From assembly GCA_020639235.1 (NCBI GenBank), contig JACKHC010000001.1, positions 1,240,001 through 1,304,000 on the forward strand: a DNA stretch of 64,000 bases, written 5' to 3'. The notes below the pieces were generated by a model. The model saw only the letters and a program-made list of their open reading frames with translations, had not been told where the DNA came from and did not search any database. Source of the DNA: Phycisphaeraceae bacterium (GTDB lineage Bacteria > Planctomycetota > Phycisphaerae > Phycisphaerales > UBA1924). The position numbers and the translations under genes were made by a program. Shown piece by piece: positions 33,595 through 42,015 of this stretch. Numbering within the stretch: the stretch's first letter is position 1; the number at the start of each line of letters is the position of its first letter.

Positions 33595-34305
33595 ATGACC
33601 GCCAAGAATCCGCCTTCCCTCACCCCCGACCAGATGCTCCCCGCGGACCTCCCCGCCGACCCCCTCCCCATCTTCCGGGACTGGTTCGATGAGGCCCACC
33701 GCCGGGCCCAGCAGCCCAACCCCAACGCCATGTCCCTCGCCACCGTCGACCCCGACGGCCTCCCCTCCGCCCGCATCGTCCTTTGCAAGGACATCGATAT
33801 CGAGCACGGCTTCCTCACCTTCCACACCAACCGCCAGAGCCGCAAGGGCCGCGCCTTAGAGGCCCACCCACACGCCGCCCTGATCTTCCACTGGGACCAC
33901 ATGGACCGCCAGATCCGCGTCGAGGGCCCCGTCGTCGTCGCGCCCGACATCGAGTCCGACGCCTACTTCCGCACACGCTCCATCAAGTCCCGCCTCGGCG
34001 CCTGGGCGAGCCATCAGAGCGAACCGCTCGACAAGCGCTCGACACTCGTCACCAACTTCGCCAAAGCCGCCGCCAAATACGGCATCGATGTCGCCAAGGA
34101 AGTCGTCGCCGGAAAAGGAGAAGGCCGGGGCGTGCCCCGCCCGCCGCACTGGGGCGGCTACCGCGTCTGGTTCCGCTCCGTCGAACTCTGGATGGGCTCG
34201 ACCATCCGCCTCCACGACCGCGCCCGCTGGGACCGCGACCTGACGCAGGCCGACGACTACTCCTTTACCGCCACACCGTGGCACTCGACGCGCCTGTACC
34301 CGTAG
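33595..34305 (+). CDS. pdxH: Pyridoxamine 5'-phosphate oxidase
   Basis: A 236-residue FMN enzyme that oxidises pyridoxine or pyridoxamine 5'-phosphate to pyridoxal 5'-phosphate in vitamin B6 synthesis. Motifs are R-I-V-L-C-K-D (about residues 60-66), S-R-K-G-R-A-L-E (about 82-89), the dimer-contact S-R-L-G-A-W-A-S-H-Q-S (about 131-141), H-W-G-G-Y-R (about 183-188) and L-H-D-R-A-R-W. The length is usual. TAG 34303-34305 abuts the TGA of the convergent naxE gene with no gap. Confidence 0.93.
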   Translation: MTAKNPPSLTPDQMLPADLPADPLPIFRDWFDEAHRRAQQPNPNAMSLATVDPDGLPSARIVLCKDIDIEHGFLTFHTNRQSRKGRALEAHPHAALIFHWDHMDRQIRVEGPVVVAPDIESDAYFRTRSIKSRLGAWASHQSEPLDKRSTLVTNFAKAAAKYGIDVAKEVVAGKGEGRGVPRPPHWGGYRVWFRSVELWMGSTIRLHDRARWDRDLTQADDYSFTATPWHSTRLYP

Positions 34306-35058
34306 TCAGCGAATCACCTTCGGCCGCGTCCCGAACCGCTCGAGCAACTCGATCGGCACGCCGATGTCGCCCACCAGCACCTCGCCGGTGAACGCCCGCG
34401 ATGCCGGGTTCTCGAAACCCATCTTCAACCCGGCCAGCGTGATCGTCGTGTCCGCACGAATCACCGTGTCGTGCGAACCGATCGGCTCGCCCGAGTCGGC
34501 GTCCAGCCCCGTCGGGATGTCCACGCTGAGCGTCTTCACCTTCTCGTTATGACGCAGGTCATTGATCTCCGTGATGAGATCAGTCAGCGGGTGGGCCGGC
34601 TCACGGTCCGCGCCCGTGCCGAGCAGCGCATCGATAATCAGCGTCGGCGCACCGTGGTCCACCTTGATCGCCGCGATGCTCCAGCCCGGATGCGAGAAAC
34701 TCTCCACATGGATCGGCAGACTCATCCGGTCCGCGATGGTCAGGTGCGCCCGCGCGTCCTTGCTCAGTTTCTCCCGGGGCGTCGCCAGCAGAATCGACAC
34801 CGGCACCCGCCGGTTCGCCAGTTTCCGCGCCACGCACAACCCGTCGCCCCCGTTGTTGCCCGGACCCGCGCAGATCAGCACAAACGGGTTCGGCTGCTTC
34901 TCCACGATCGAGAACGCAACTTCCGCGATCGCCGTCGCCGCATTCTCCATGAGCACCAGGCTCGGAATCGCAAACTCGTGGACCGCCGCCGAGTCCATCG
35001 CCCGGACCGCGTCCCGCGAGAATGTCAGCACCTTGGCCGGCCGGTGGTGGATGTGCAT
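34306..35058 (-). CDS. NAD(P)H-hydrate epimerase (YjeF N-terminal type)
   Basis: A 250-residue protein with the YjeF/NAXE fold. The glycine-rich site is C-A-G-P-G-N-N-G-G-D-G-L (about residues 60-71), and the later V-D-I-P-T-G-L-D-A-D-S-G-E-P (about 187-200) carries the catalytic aspartate region. The enzyme epimerises damaged NAD(P)H hydrate so a dehydratase can repair it. The carbohydrate-kinase dehydratase domain that is often fused is absent here. ATG 35058 is preferred over ATG 35067 because TACTAT lies exactly seven bases before it. It is convergent with pdxH and divergent from the glycosyltransferase. Confidence 0.85.
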   Translation of the reverse strand: MHIHHRPAKVLTFSRDAVRAMDSAAVHEFAIPSLVLMENAATAIAEVAFSIVEKQPNPFVLICAGPGNNGGDGLCVARKLANRRVPVSILLATPREKLSKDARAHLTIADRMSLPIHVESFSHPGWSIAAIKVDHGAPTLIIDALLGTGADREPAHPLTDLITEINDLRHNEKVKTLSVDIPTGLDADSGEPIGSHDTVIRADTTITLAGLKMGFENPASRAFTGEVLVGDIGVPIELLERFGTRPKVIR

Positions 35059-35065
35059 GCCCGCC

Positions 35066-35071
35066 ATAGTA
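35066..35071 (-). promoter_or_regulatory. -10 element, leaderless start of the NAD(P)H-hydrate epimerase gene
   Basis: TACTAT on the minus strand ends seven bases before ATG 35058. It overlaps the in-frame upstream ATG (35067), which argues against that start. Confidence 0.5.
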
Positions 35072-35093
35072 CGGCTACCGTGATCGTCCGCAC

Positions 35094-36338
35094 ATGGGCG
35101 ATCCGATCCAAGCCGCCATCCTGCTCTCCCTCGCAGCCCTCTCCCTGGTGGCCGCCGTCTACTTCGGCGTCATCCTCCAGCGCATGGTGAGCGCACGCCG
35201 ATGGCTCCCCACACTCGCCACCGCCGCCCGCGAGCAGGGGCCGTCCGGTAATACAACCCAACCGGAATCGCAATCGGTCTGCGTCATCATCCCCGCGCAC
35301 AACGAGGCGTCCGTCATCGCCGAAGCCGTGCGCACCGTCCTGGCGCAGGAAGTCGATGATCTCCGCCTGGTCCTCGTCCTCGATCGCTGCACCGACGACA
35401 CCCGCGCCTTCGCAGAAGCCGCCGCCGCCGGCGACCCGAGATTGGAAATCATCGAGAACGACAACTGCCCCGAAGGGTGGACCGGCAAGAACAACGCACT
35501 CCGTCGCGGCGCCGAGGAGTCACGCGGCGCGTCCGATGCCGACCGCCTGCTCTTCATCGACGCCGATGTTATCCTCGAACCCGGAGCGATCAGCGCCGCG
35601 ATCCATCTCGCCGATCAGCGCGACCTCGACCTCCTCAGTCTGATGACCACCCTCACCTGCGACCGGTGGTTCGAGCGCATCGTGCAGCCCGCGTCCTGCT
35701 TCGAGCTCGGACGCCTCTTCCCCCTCGACCGCGTCAACCGGGACACCGAGCAGCGCGCCCTCGCAAACGGCCAGTTCATGCTTTTCCGCAAGGCCGCCTA
35801 CGACGCCATCGAGGGTCACCACCGCGTGAAGCACGAACTCCTCGAAGACATCGCCTTAGCCCGGCTCATGCGAACCAAGAAAGTCAACCGCCGTTTCGGG
35901 TGCTTCCTCGCCGACGGGCTCGTCGTCTGCCGCATGTACCGCGACTGGCCAACCTACCAACGCGGCTGGAAGCGCATCTACACAGAACTCCTCCGCCGCC
36001 GCGTGGATCGCCTCCGCCGCGCCGCGTGGCGTGTCCGCCTCGTGGACATCATCTCGCCCATCACCGCCATCGCCGGTGCCTCACTCGGCGCGTTCGCACT
36101 GGCCCGCGGCCACTGGATCGGCTGGCTCCCCGTAATCGTCGGAACGATCGCCCTCGCGAACTACACCATCGTCATGACGCTCATCTACCGCGCCCAGCGC
36201 GTGCCGCTCATTTATCTCCCCCTGTTTCCGATCGGCGCGCTCATCACATCGCTCCTGCTCTCCCGCGCCGCCAAGGACCTCCGCACCGGCAAGGCCATCT
36301 CATGGGGCGGCATGTCCTACGCGAGGGAAGCCCGATGA
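35094..36338 (+). CDS. HpnB-like family 2 glycosyltransferase, membrane-bound
   Basis: A 414-residue membrane glycosyltransferase. An N-terminal helix (about residues 5-25) precedes a GT2 domain: V-I-I-P-A-H-N-E (about 62-69), D-R-C-T-D-D (about 97-102), W-T-G-K-N-N-A (about 127-133), the D-A-D metal motif (about 158-160) and L-L-E-D-I-A-L-A-R (about 249-257). Two or three C-terminal helices follow (about 320-400). The W-T-G-K-x-x-A and E-D-I motifs resemble the hopanoid-associated HpnB group and carotenoid glycosyltransferases. TACCGT 12 bases before the ATG gives a very short leader. It overlaps the SpoU methyltransferase gene by four bases (ATGA). Confidence 0.85.
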   Translation: MGDPIQAAILLSLAALSLVAAVYFGVILQRMVSARRWLPTLATAAREQGPSGNTTQPESQSVCVIIPAHNEASVIAEAVRTVLAQEVDDLRLVLVLDRCTDDTRAFAEAAAAGDPRLEIIENDNCPEGWTGKNNALRRGAEESRGASDADRLLFIDADVILEPGAISAAIHLADQRDLDLLSLMTTLTCDRWFERIVQPASCFELGRLFPLDRVNRDTEQRALANGQFMLFRKAAYDAIEGHHRVKHELLEDIALARLMRTKKVNRRFGCFLADGLVVCRMYRDWPTYQRGWKRIYTELLRRRVDRLRRAAWRVRLVDIISPITAIAGASLGAFALARGHWIGWLPVIVGTIALANYTIVMTLIYRAQRVPLIYLPLFPIGALITSLLLSRAAKDLRTGKAISWGGMSYAREAR

Positions 36339-37111
36339 CGCTCCGCGGCTCGACAGAACTCGTCATCTTCGGCCACCGCGCCGTCCTCGAAGCGCTGTCC
36401 CACCCCGCTGTCGAAGTCCTCAAACTCCGCCGCTCCCACAAGTCCCCGCCCGGCTTCGTCAAGGAACTCGACAGCGCCTGCCGCGCCCGCGCCATCACGC
36501 CCGAGGTCTCCACGCTCGAAGAGGTCAACGCCGTTTCCGGCGCGCCGCGCCACGATCAGGGCGTCGCCGCCAAGATCCGCCTCACCAACATCATCGAGCC
36601 CGAGGTCTTCGCCCAGTCCCTCACCGGCAGGCGCGCCGCCGAACCGACCCGCCTCATCGCGCTGGACAATGTCACCAACCCACAGAACATCGGCATGATC
36701 GTCCGCTCCGCCGTCGCCTCCGGCATGTCGGGCATGCTCTGGCCCACGGTGGGCTCACCATGGATCGACGGCCTCACCATCAAGTCCAGCGCCTCAACCA
36801 TCTACAGCGCCACCATCCTCCGCTGCGGCCTGCTCGCCGACGGCCTCTGGACCCTCAAGAAGTTCGGCTTCAAGGTCGTCGGTCTCGCCGGCGAGGCGTC
36901 CACCCTTCTCCGCGACCACACGCCGCCCCATCGCGCGGTTTATGTCGTTGGCAGCGAGACCGAGGGAATCACGCCGAGCGTTGCCGAAGCCGTTGACGAG
37001 TTCATCTCAATCCCGATGCGCAACGCCGTCGAGTCCCTCAATGTTGCCGTCGCCGCCGCGCTGGTGTGCTTTGCCGCCGCACCCAATAACGATCCCCCGC
37101 GCGCGTCCTGA
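36335..37111 (+). CDS. TrmH/SpoU-family RNA methyltransferase
   Basis: A 258-residue 2'-O-methyltransferase. A small N-terminal substrate-binding domain (about residues 1-95) precedes the SPOUT knot with L-D-N-V-T-N-P-Q-N-I-G-M-I-V-R-S-A (about 109-125), V-G-S-E-T-E-G-I (about 207-214) and I-P-M-R-N-A-V-E-S-L-N-V-A-V-A-A-A (about 227-243). The target, rRNA or tRNA ribose, cannot be decided. ATG 36335 is embedded in the stop of the preceding glycosyltransferase, with GAGGGAAG upstream, so the two are coupled though unrelated in role. Confidence 0.88.
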   Translation: MTLRGSTELVIFGHRAVLEALSHPAVEVLKLRRSHKSPPGFVKELDSACRARAITPEVSTLEEVNAVSGAPRHDQGVAAKIRLTNIIEPEVFAQSLTGRRAAEPTRLIALDNVTNPQNIGMIVRSAVASGMSGMLWPTVGSPWIDGLTIKSSASTIYSATILRCGLLADGLWTLKKFGFKVVGLAGEASTLLRDHTPPHRAVYVVGSETEGITPSVAEAVDEFISIPMRNAVESLNVAVAAALVCFAAAPNNDPPRAS

Positions 37112-37123
37112 ACACGCCTCGGG

Positions 37124-37129
37124 TACGCT
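37124..37129 (+). promoter_or_regulatory. -10 element, leaderless start of surE
   Basis: TACGCT ends six bases before ATG 37136, only 13 bases after the methyltransferase stop. Confidence 0.5.
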
Positions 37130-37135
37130 CCGCCC

Positions 37136-37972
37136 ATGCGCGTACTGCTCACCAACGACGACGGCATCCGAGCGCCCGGGATCCGCGCGCTCTTCGAGTC
37201 ACTCATCGATATCCGGGGCAACCACGAAGGCCCCATCGCCGAGACCGTCTGGCCCGTCGCGCCCCTCACCGTCCAGTCCGCCACGAGCCACGGCGTCACA
37301 TTCCACACACCCCTCATGGTTACCGACGAGCGTGTCACCGACACCATGATCGGGCTCGCGGTCGACGGCCGGCCCGCGGACTGCGTCAAACTCGCCATCA
37401 CCTCGCTCTGGCCCGAGCGCTTCGGCGACGCCTCCCGCCCGGACCTTGTGATCTCGGGCATGAACGCCGGCGCCAATGTCGGCATCAATGTCATCTACTC
37501 CGGCACCGTCGCCGCCGCCATCGAGGCCGCGTTCCTGGGCGTCCCCAGCATCGCCGTGTCATTGCACATCGGCTCCGGAAAGCCCGACTTCGCCTGCGCC
37601 GCCGATTGGGCCCGCCGAGCCATCGACCGTGTCATATTGGGAGGGCTGCCCGCGCCGCACGCCTGCATCAACATCAACATCCCCGTCTGCGAAAGCGATG
37701 GGGGACAGAGTGCGGGGGGCGGTGCCGACATGCCCGAGATGGTCGTGTGCCCGATGAACGCCCACGGGCTCGTCGACGCCTACGAGAAGCGCCTCTCGCC
37801 CGGAGGCGACGCCTACTACTGGGCGACCGGTTCTGGCTTCGAGTTCCGCTCGGCCGACCCCGGCACCGATGTCCCGGCGCTCTTCGAGCGTAAGATCACC
37901 GTCACGCCGCTGGCCTACGACCTCACCGCCTACAGGCAACTCGACTTCTGGCGGGATCGTCTCAGCGACTAG
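37136..37972 (+). CDS. surE: 5'-nucleotidase SurE
   Basis: A 278-residue metal-dependent nucleotidase/phosphatase that starts M-R-V-L-L-T-N-D-D-G-I (catalytic Asp pair, residues 8-9), with A-T-S-H-G-V-T and P-A-D-C-V-K (about 82-87), S-G-M-N-A-G-A-N (about 105-112) and Y-S-G-T-V-A-A-A (about 120-127) completing the site. It removes phosphate from nucleoside 5'- or 3'-monophosphates. A G-rich insertion (37700-37719) encodes G-G-Q-S-A-G-G-G-A in a loop. It is the last gene of a plus-strand run and has its own leaderless promoter. Confidence 0.92.
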   Translation: MRVLLTNDDGIRAPGIRALFESLIDIRGNHEGPIAETVWPVAPLTVQSATSHGVTFHTPLMVTDERVTDTMIGLAVDGRPADCVKLAITSLWPERFGDASRPDLVISGMNAGANVGINVIYSGTVAAAIEAAFLGVPSIAVSLHIGSGKPDFACAADWARRAIDRVILGGLPAPHACININIPVCESDGGQSAGGGADMPEMVVCPMNAHGLVDAYEKRLSPGGDAYYWATGSGFEFRSADPGTDVPALFERKITVTPLAYDLTAYRQLDFWRDRLSD

Positions 37973-37978
37973 CGCGCA

Positions 37979-38009
37979 CGGAGCGGCCTGCACAGGTTGT
38001 GCCGCTCCG
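37979..38009. repeat. Inverted repeat after surE
   Basis: CGGAGCGGC (37979-37987) and GCCGCTCCG (38001-38009) are perfect complements around a 13-base loop. No T-run follows on either strand (purine-rich AGAGAGAAAGAG follows), so factor-dependent termination or mRNA protection is more likely than classical termination. Confidence 0.45.
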
Positions 38010-38097
38010 CAGAGAGAGAAAGAGAGTCCGCGTACATCCGATCACCGGGATCGAGCGGCGCGTCCCTGCGCCCGCCGACCACCCGGCACGAATGTTG

Positions 38098-38982
38098 TCA
38101 GGCGAGCATCGCCTCGATGTCGGCAACGCCCTCGCTCAACTTGCCGCTGATCGACTCGCACTGGTCCTTCGTCAACTTGATCGCGTCGAGAACCGACGGG
38201 TCGATGTCCGTGTCGGGCAGATCCAGCCGGAACCCGTCAACCGAGCGGGCCGAAAGCCGGTCGGCGACATACACAATGCAGGGCAGAACACGCGCGCCAT
38301 CGGCGATCTCAAGCGGGTTGTGGTGGTGCCCCGTCACGTTCGCGAACGCCGCGGGGAACTTCCACTTCTTCGACAATCCCTGCCCGAAGTCCTGATGGTT
38401 CGCCCCGAAGACCTCGGTTTCGATCTCGAGAAGGTTCTTGCTCGGAACGCCTTCCTTGTCCGCGCCCACCTGGTTGAACGCCTCGATCAGCTTGTCCCGC
38501 TGATACTGCATCTCAACCATGATGCCGATGTCGTGCATCAGGCCGGAAAGGAACGCCTCATCGCCCACGCCGAGTTTGAGTTCGATCGTAATCAGCTTCG
38601 CAGCCGCAGCCGCCGTCACCGAGTGATTCCAAAGGTCCTTCGCCGAGAACTGTGGGCACAACTGACCGCCCCGGAACAACTTCGCGAGCGAGGCGCTCAC
38701 CGCGATGTTCTTCACCGCGTTGAGCCCGAGCAGCACGATCGCTCGATTGATCGATCCGATCTGGCCCGGAAGCCCGTAGAAGGAAGAGTTCACCACCTTC
38801 AAGATTCGGCTGCACAGCGCCGGGTCCACGCTGATCAACTTGTGAAGATCCTGCGCCGTCGAAGACGAGTCCTCGACCAGTTCGATCACCTTCATCGTGA
38901 TCTCGGGCAGCGTCGCGATGTGGCTGATTTCCTTGATCGCCGACTCGATGATCTGCGGCTTCCCGGTCGTCGTGGTGCTCAT
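38098..38982 (-). CDS. HDOD domain protein
   Basis: A 294-residue signalling protein formed of one HDOD domain, a relative of HD-domain phosphohydrolases. Signatures are L-P-E-I-T-M-K-V-I-E-L-V (about residues 25-36), I-S-V-D-P-A-L-C-S-R-I-L-K-V-V-N-S-S-F-Y (about 51-70), A-I-V-L-L-G-L-N-A-V-K-N-I-A (about 83-96) and L-S-G-L-M-H-D-I-G (about 150-158). The HD pair here is H-D as in active phosphohydrolases, while most HDOD domains lack it, so catalysis cannot be excluded. These proteins sit in stress and motility signalling. GGAG precedes ATG 38982. It lies 103 bases after neuC on the same strand, maybe a separate unit. Confidence 0.85.
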   Translation of the reverse strand: MSTTTTGKPQIIESAIKEISHIATLPEITMKVIELVEDSSSTAQDLHKLISVDPALCSRILKVVNSSFYGLPGQIGSINRAIVLLGLNAVKNIAVSASLAKLFRGGQLCPQFSAKDLWNHSVTAAAAAKLITIELKLGVGDEAFLSGLMHDIGIMVEMQYQRDKLIEAFNQVGADKEGVPSKNLLEIETEVFGANHQDFGQGLSKKWKFPAAFANVTGHHHNPLEIADGARVLPCIVYVADRLSARSVDGFRLDLPDTDIDPSVLDAIKLTKDQCESISGKLSEGVADIEAMLA

Positions 38983-39085
38983 CTGCTGTCTCCGGCGGAC
39001 GTCTCGGACCCCGGGCCGGTTCCTCATGAGCCGACCCAGTCCGTCTCATCGTCAACAACACGAGGCGACTTGCGTCCCTCTCGGC

Positions 39086-40243
39086 TCAATAAGAGTTGCA
39101 TTTGCGCAGGAAACCCGCCGAGCCGATATCCACGCCCGCGATCACGCCCGCGATCCGTTTCCCGGCGTCGCCATCGCCGTACGGATGCGAATGTCCCGAT
39201 AAGTGCAGCCCGCGAGCCCGACCGATCGCCTCAGCGACCGCCGCCCGATCCGCCGAGGCAACATCCACAACATTCCCGCTCCGTTCGCGACCATTCTGGC
39301 GCGGCCCGACATTCACCACGCCCACACCCAGCGCCGCGCACTCGATCAGCCCCGCCGAAGAGTTCCCCACCAGCACACCGCCACGCTCCCGCATCGACTT
39401 GAGCAGCCCGACGAACCGCTCACGCGGCAGATGCTCGATCCAGCGCCACCCCCGCTCCCCGACCGCCGGAGACATCACGTCCAGCAACGACTCACGCCCC
39501 GCATCGTGGTTCGGCGCCATCACAGCCACATGCCCGCCCCGAACGGCATCGGTGACACCCCCGATCACCGCGCCCGCCCACGCGCGCTCCCCATCGCCCG
39601 ACAGCCCGCAAGGGTGCAACATCACCAGGACGCTCGGAGTCCCGCCCATCTGCTGCTCGGCATCGTTCGCGCTCATCTCGCGCATCTCATCCAGACCATC
39701 GATCGCCGGCGATCCGGTCACGACAACACGCTCCGGCGGCTCGCCCATCCGCATGATCCGCGAAGCGCTCTGCTCCGTCGCCGCCAGGTGCAGATGCGCC
39801 AACTTCGTGATCGCGTGCCGCATCGCCTCGTCCGCGACGCCCTCCGCCCGGTCCCCGCCGTGAATGTGCGCCAGCGCGACCCCGCCAACGCTCGCAGCAC
39901 ACGCCCCCGCCAGCGCTTCGATCCGGTCACCAAGCACTACGACCCAATCAGCGCGCAAACCGTCAAAGACCTCCGCCAGACCCTCGACGCCGCGCCCCAG
40001 CGCCCGCGCGTCGGCCATTCTGCCGCTCTCGCCCGGGCGCTGCATCGGGACCCTCGCATCGATCGTGTAAGACGCCGCTACTTCGCGCCACGTCTCAGCC
40101 GGCCCCAGCAGATGCGCACCCGTCACGACCACCCGCAGCTCAAGCCGCGCATGCGCCGCGACCGCGTCCATCACCGGCCGCAAGAGCCCGAACTCCGCGC
40201 GCGTCCCGGTGACGATGCAGACGCTGGCACGCGCGCGTCCCAT
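39086..40243 (-). CDS. NeuC-like UDP-GlcNAc 2-epimerase (hydrolysing)
   Basis: A 385-residue enzyme of the UDP-N-acetylglucosamine 2-epimerase family. It has V-T-G-T-R-A-E-F-G-L-L-R-P (about residues 11-23), V-V-L-G-D-R-I-E-A (about 100-108), H-I-H-G-G-D (about 122-127), H-P (in M-L-H-P) and G-N-S-S-A-G-L-I-E (about 290-298). The E-F-G in the first motif fits the hydrolysing NeuC type, which gives ManNAc, the precursor of sialic acid, rather than the WecB type. ATG 40243 overlaps the neuB stop (TGATG). Confidence 0.85.
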   Translation of the reverse strand: MGRARASVCIVTGTRAEFGLLRPVMDAVAAHARLELRVVVTGAHLLGPAETWREVAASYTIDARVPMQRPGESGRMADARALGRGVEGLAEVFDGLRADWVVVLGDRIEALAGACAASVGGVALAHIHGGDRAEGVADEAMRHAITKLAHLHLAATEQSASRIMRMGEPPERVVVTGSPAIDGLDEMREMSANDAEQQMGGTPSVLVMLHPCGLSGDGERAWAGAVIGGVTDAVRGGHVAVMAPNHDAGRESLLDVMSPAVGERGWRWIEHLPRERFVGLLKSMRERGGVLVGNSSAGLIECAALGVGVVNVGPRQNGRERSGNVVDVASADRAAVAEAIGRARGLHLSGHSHPYGDGDAGKRIAGVIAGVDIGSAGFLRKCNSY

Positions 40244-41301
40244 CACGCCACATCCTCCCAGACCGCCGGCATATCAGAGCCCACAGCGCGCGCGACACGC
40301 CGCCCGATCACTTCATGCAATCGGAACGGCTCGATCCCCGTGCCGGGGCGCTTGAATGTCACACTCTCGCGCGTGACAACCTCGCCCGGTGCCATCGACC
40401 GCGCCCACACGATGGACTGCCGCGAGACCGTGCGCACATCCCGCTCGCACTCCAGCACGCGCTTCCGATCCGCGCCGATTAGCACCGGGTCGGGCGAGTG
40501 ACCCGCCGCCGACCGCGCTAGCGCCACATACTCCCCAAACATCACCGGATCGAGCGACGCCGCGTGGTCCGGCCCATTGGCACCGCGGTCGTATGTGAGG
40601 TGCTTCTCCAGGATCCGCGCGCCCATCGACACCGCGTCCCTCCCCGTCCCCGCACCCCTCGTGTGATCCGAGTACCCCACATCCATCGGCGCAACCAATC
40701 GCGACACATCACGCATCGCTCCGAGCGTCGTATCCTCCGGCGCGGCCGGGTACGAACTCACGCAATGCAGAAAGGCCGTGCGCGCCTCAGCGCCCCACCC
40801 CCGCACCCACGCGGCGCACCGCGCCACCTCCTCCGCGTTGCTCGCGCCCGTGCTCACGATCATCGGGAATTCGGTGCGCGCCAGCGCCCCAAGCATCGGT
40901 TGGTGGATAATGTCCGGGCTCGCGGTCTTGTACGCGTCCCACCCGAGCGTTCGCATTTCCTCGACCAGTTCCAAAGAGAACACCGTCACGATCGCGTGAA
41001 CGCCGCGCGCGTGCGCCCGCTCCACGCATCGCGCAAGACCTCCCGCCGTCAACTCCAGCCGACGCAACATCGCGAAGGGGTCCGACTCGCCCGCGCTCTT
41101 CTGGTACGCCGCGAGCCGAGCCGCCGCGCTCATCAGGAGATCCGTCCGGAAGTATTGAAACTTCACCGCGTCGGCCCCCGCGTCCGACGCGGCATCAATC
41201 AACTCCAATGCGCGCTCGACATCCCCGTCATGATTCACGCCGATTTCCGCGATGATGTACACCGCGCTTCCGCCGCCGATCTCAAATCCGCCGATCTTCA
41301 T
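40243..41301 (-). CDS. NeuB-like nonulosonic-acid synthase
   Basis: A 352-residue synthase that condenses an N-acetylated hexose with phosphoenolpyruvate. The TIM barrel (about residues 15-250) has A-E-I-G-V-N-H-D-G-D (about 18-27), D-A-V-K-F-Q (about 44-49), S-T-G-A-S-N (about 145-150), H-C-V-S-S-Y-P (about 173-179), and G-Y-S-D-H-T (about 202-207), E-K-H-L-T-Y-D (about 228-234). A C-terminal SAF (antifreeze-like) domain (about 285-345) ends F-R-L-H-E-V-I-G-R-R. Specificity (Neu5Ac, legionaminate or pseudaminate) cannot be read from motifs alone. It overlaps neuA by four bases and neuC by one. Confidence 0.9.
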   Translation of the reverse strand: MKIGGFEIGGGSAVYIIAEIGVNHDGDVERALELIDAASDAGADAVKFQYFRTDLLMSAAARLAAYQKSAGESDPFAMLRRLELTAGGLARCVERAHARGVHAIVTVFSLELVEEMRTLGWDAYKTASPDIIHQPMLGALARTEFPMIVSTGASNAEEVARCAAWVRGWGAEARTAFLHCVSSYPAAPEDTTLGAMRDVSRLVAPMDVGYSDHTRGAGTGRDAVSMGARILEKHLTYDRGANGPDHAASLDPVMFGEYVALARSAAGHSPDPVLIGADRKRVLECERDVRTVSRQSIVWARSMAPGEVVTRESVTFKRPGTGIEPFRLHEVIGRRVARAVGSDMPAVWEDVA

Positions 41302-42014
41302 GCGTGCGCCCGCTCCATCAACACGCTGTCGGCTACCCGCAGATCAACCTCCGAGTCGATATCGATCACCGATCCCTCCGGATTGACCACGCCCCGTCGG
41401 TCCTTCCCGAAAAACGCGTGCGGCCCGGCCCCGACGCCCCCGATCTCCATCCGCAGCGCCCGCGCCGTCACCGCGATCACGCCCCCGTCGGGGATGAACG
41501 CCGCGGGAAGGTCCTGCCTGCGATACGCACCGTGGTTCAGAACATCACCCTCCCAGGGCCGGACGGCACCCTCATCATCCACGCGCGCCGTCCACCACGG
41601 GTGATACTTCCCGACCGGCTCATAACTCTGCACCGAGTCGCACCCCGTCCGCGCAAGCAGTTCGATCGCTCGATCGACAAGCCCGTCCGGGCGCACCGGA
41701 ACATTCGCGTACAGGATCACAACGCACCCGAAATCGTCGCCGACCTCCCTCAGCGCATGCCGCGCCGCGTCGTCAACGGTCGCCGTGTCGCTCGCCAGCG
41801 CCGCCGGTCGCGCCACCACATCTACACCCATCGATAGCGCCAACGCGCTCAGCCGGGGACAGTCCGTGGACACAACCACGCGCGCTACCAGCGCCGCCCG
41901 CAGCGCATGGTCGATCGTCCACGCAGCGCACGGCCGCCCCGCGACCTCACGCATGTTCTTGCCGGGAACGCCCTTGCTACCGCCCCGCCCCAGAATGATC
42001 GCAAGCGTCCGCAT
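41298..42014 (-). CDS. NeuA-like CMP-nonulosonate cytidylyltransferase
   Basis: A 238-residue cytidylyltransferase that would activate the nonulosonic acid as its CMP sugar. It opens A-I-I-L-G-R-G-G-S-K-G-V-P-G-K-N (about residues 5-20), close to the NeuA A-R-G-G-S-K-(G/R)-x-x-x-K-N signature, followed by V-V-S-T-D (about 47-51) and the conserved N-G/H-A-Y region near 165. The absence of a second C-terminal hydrolase domain means it is the simple form. One base separates the stop of the Maf-fusion gene and this ATG, so it is translated in tight coupling with its neighbours. Confidence 0.85.
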   Translation of the reverse strand: MRTLAIILGRGGSKGVPGKNMREVAGRPCAAWTIDHALRAALVARVVVSTDCPRLSALALSMGVDVVARPAALASDTATVDDAARHALREVGDDFGCVVILYANVPVRPDGLVDRAIELLARTGCDSVQSYEPVGKYHPWWTARVDDEGAVRPWEGDVLNHGAYRRQDLPAAFIPDGGVIAVTARALRMEIGGVGAGPHAFFGKDRRGVVNPEGSVIDIDSEVDLRVADSVLMERAHA

Positions 42015-42015
42015 C

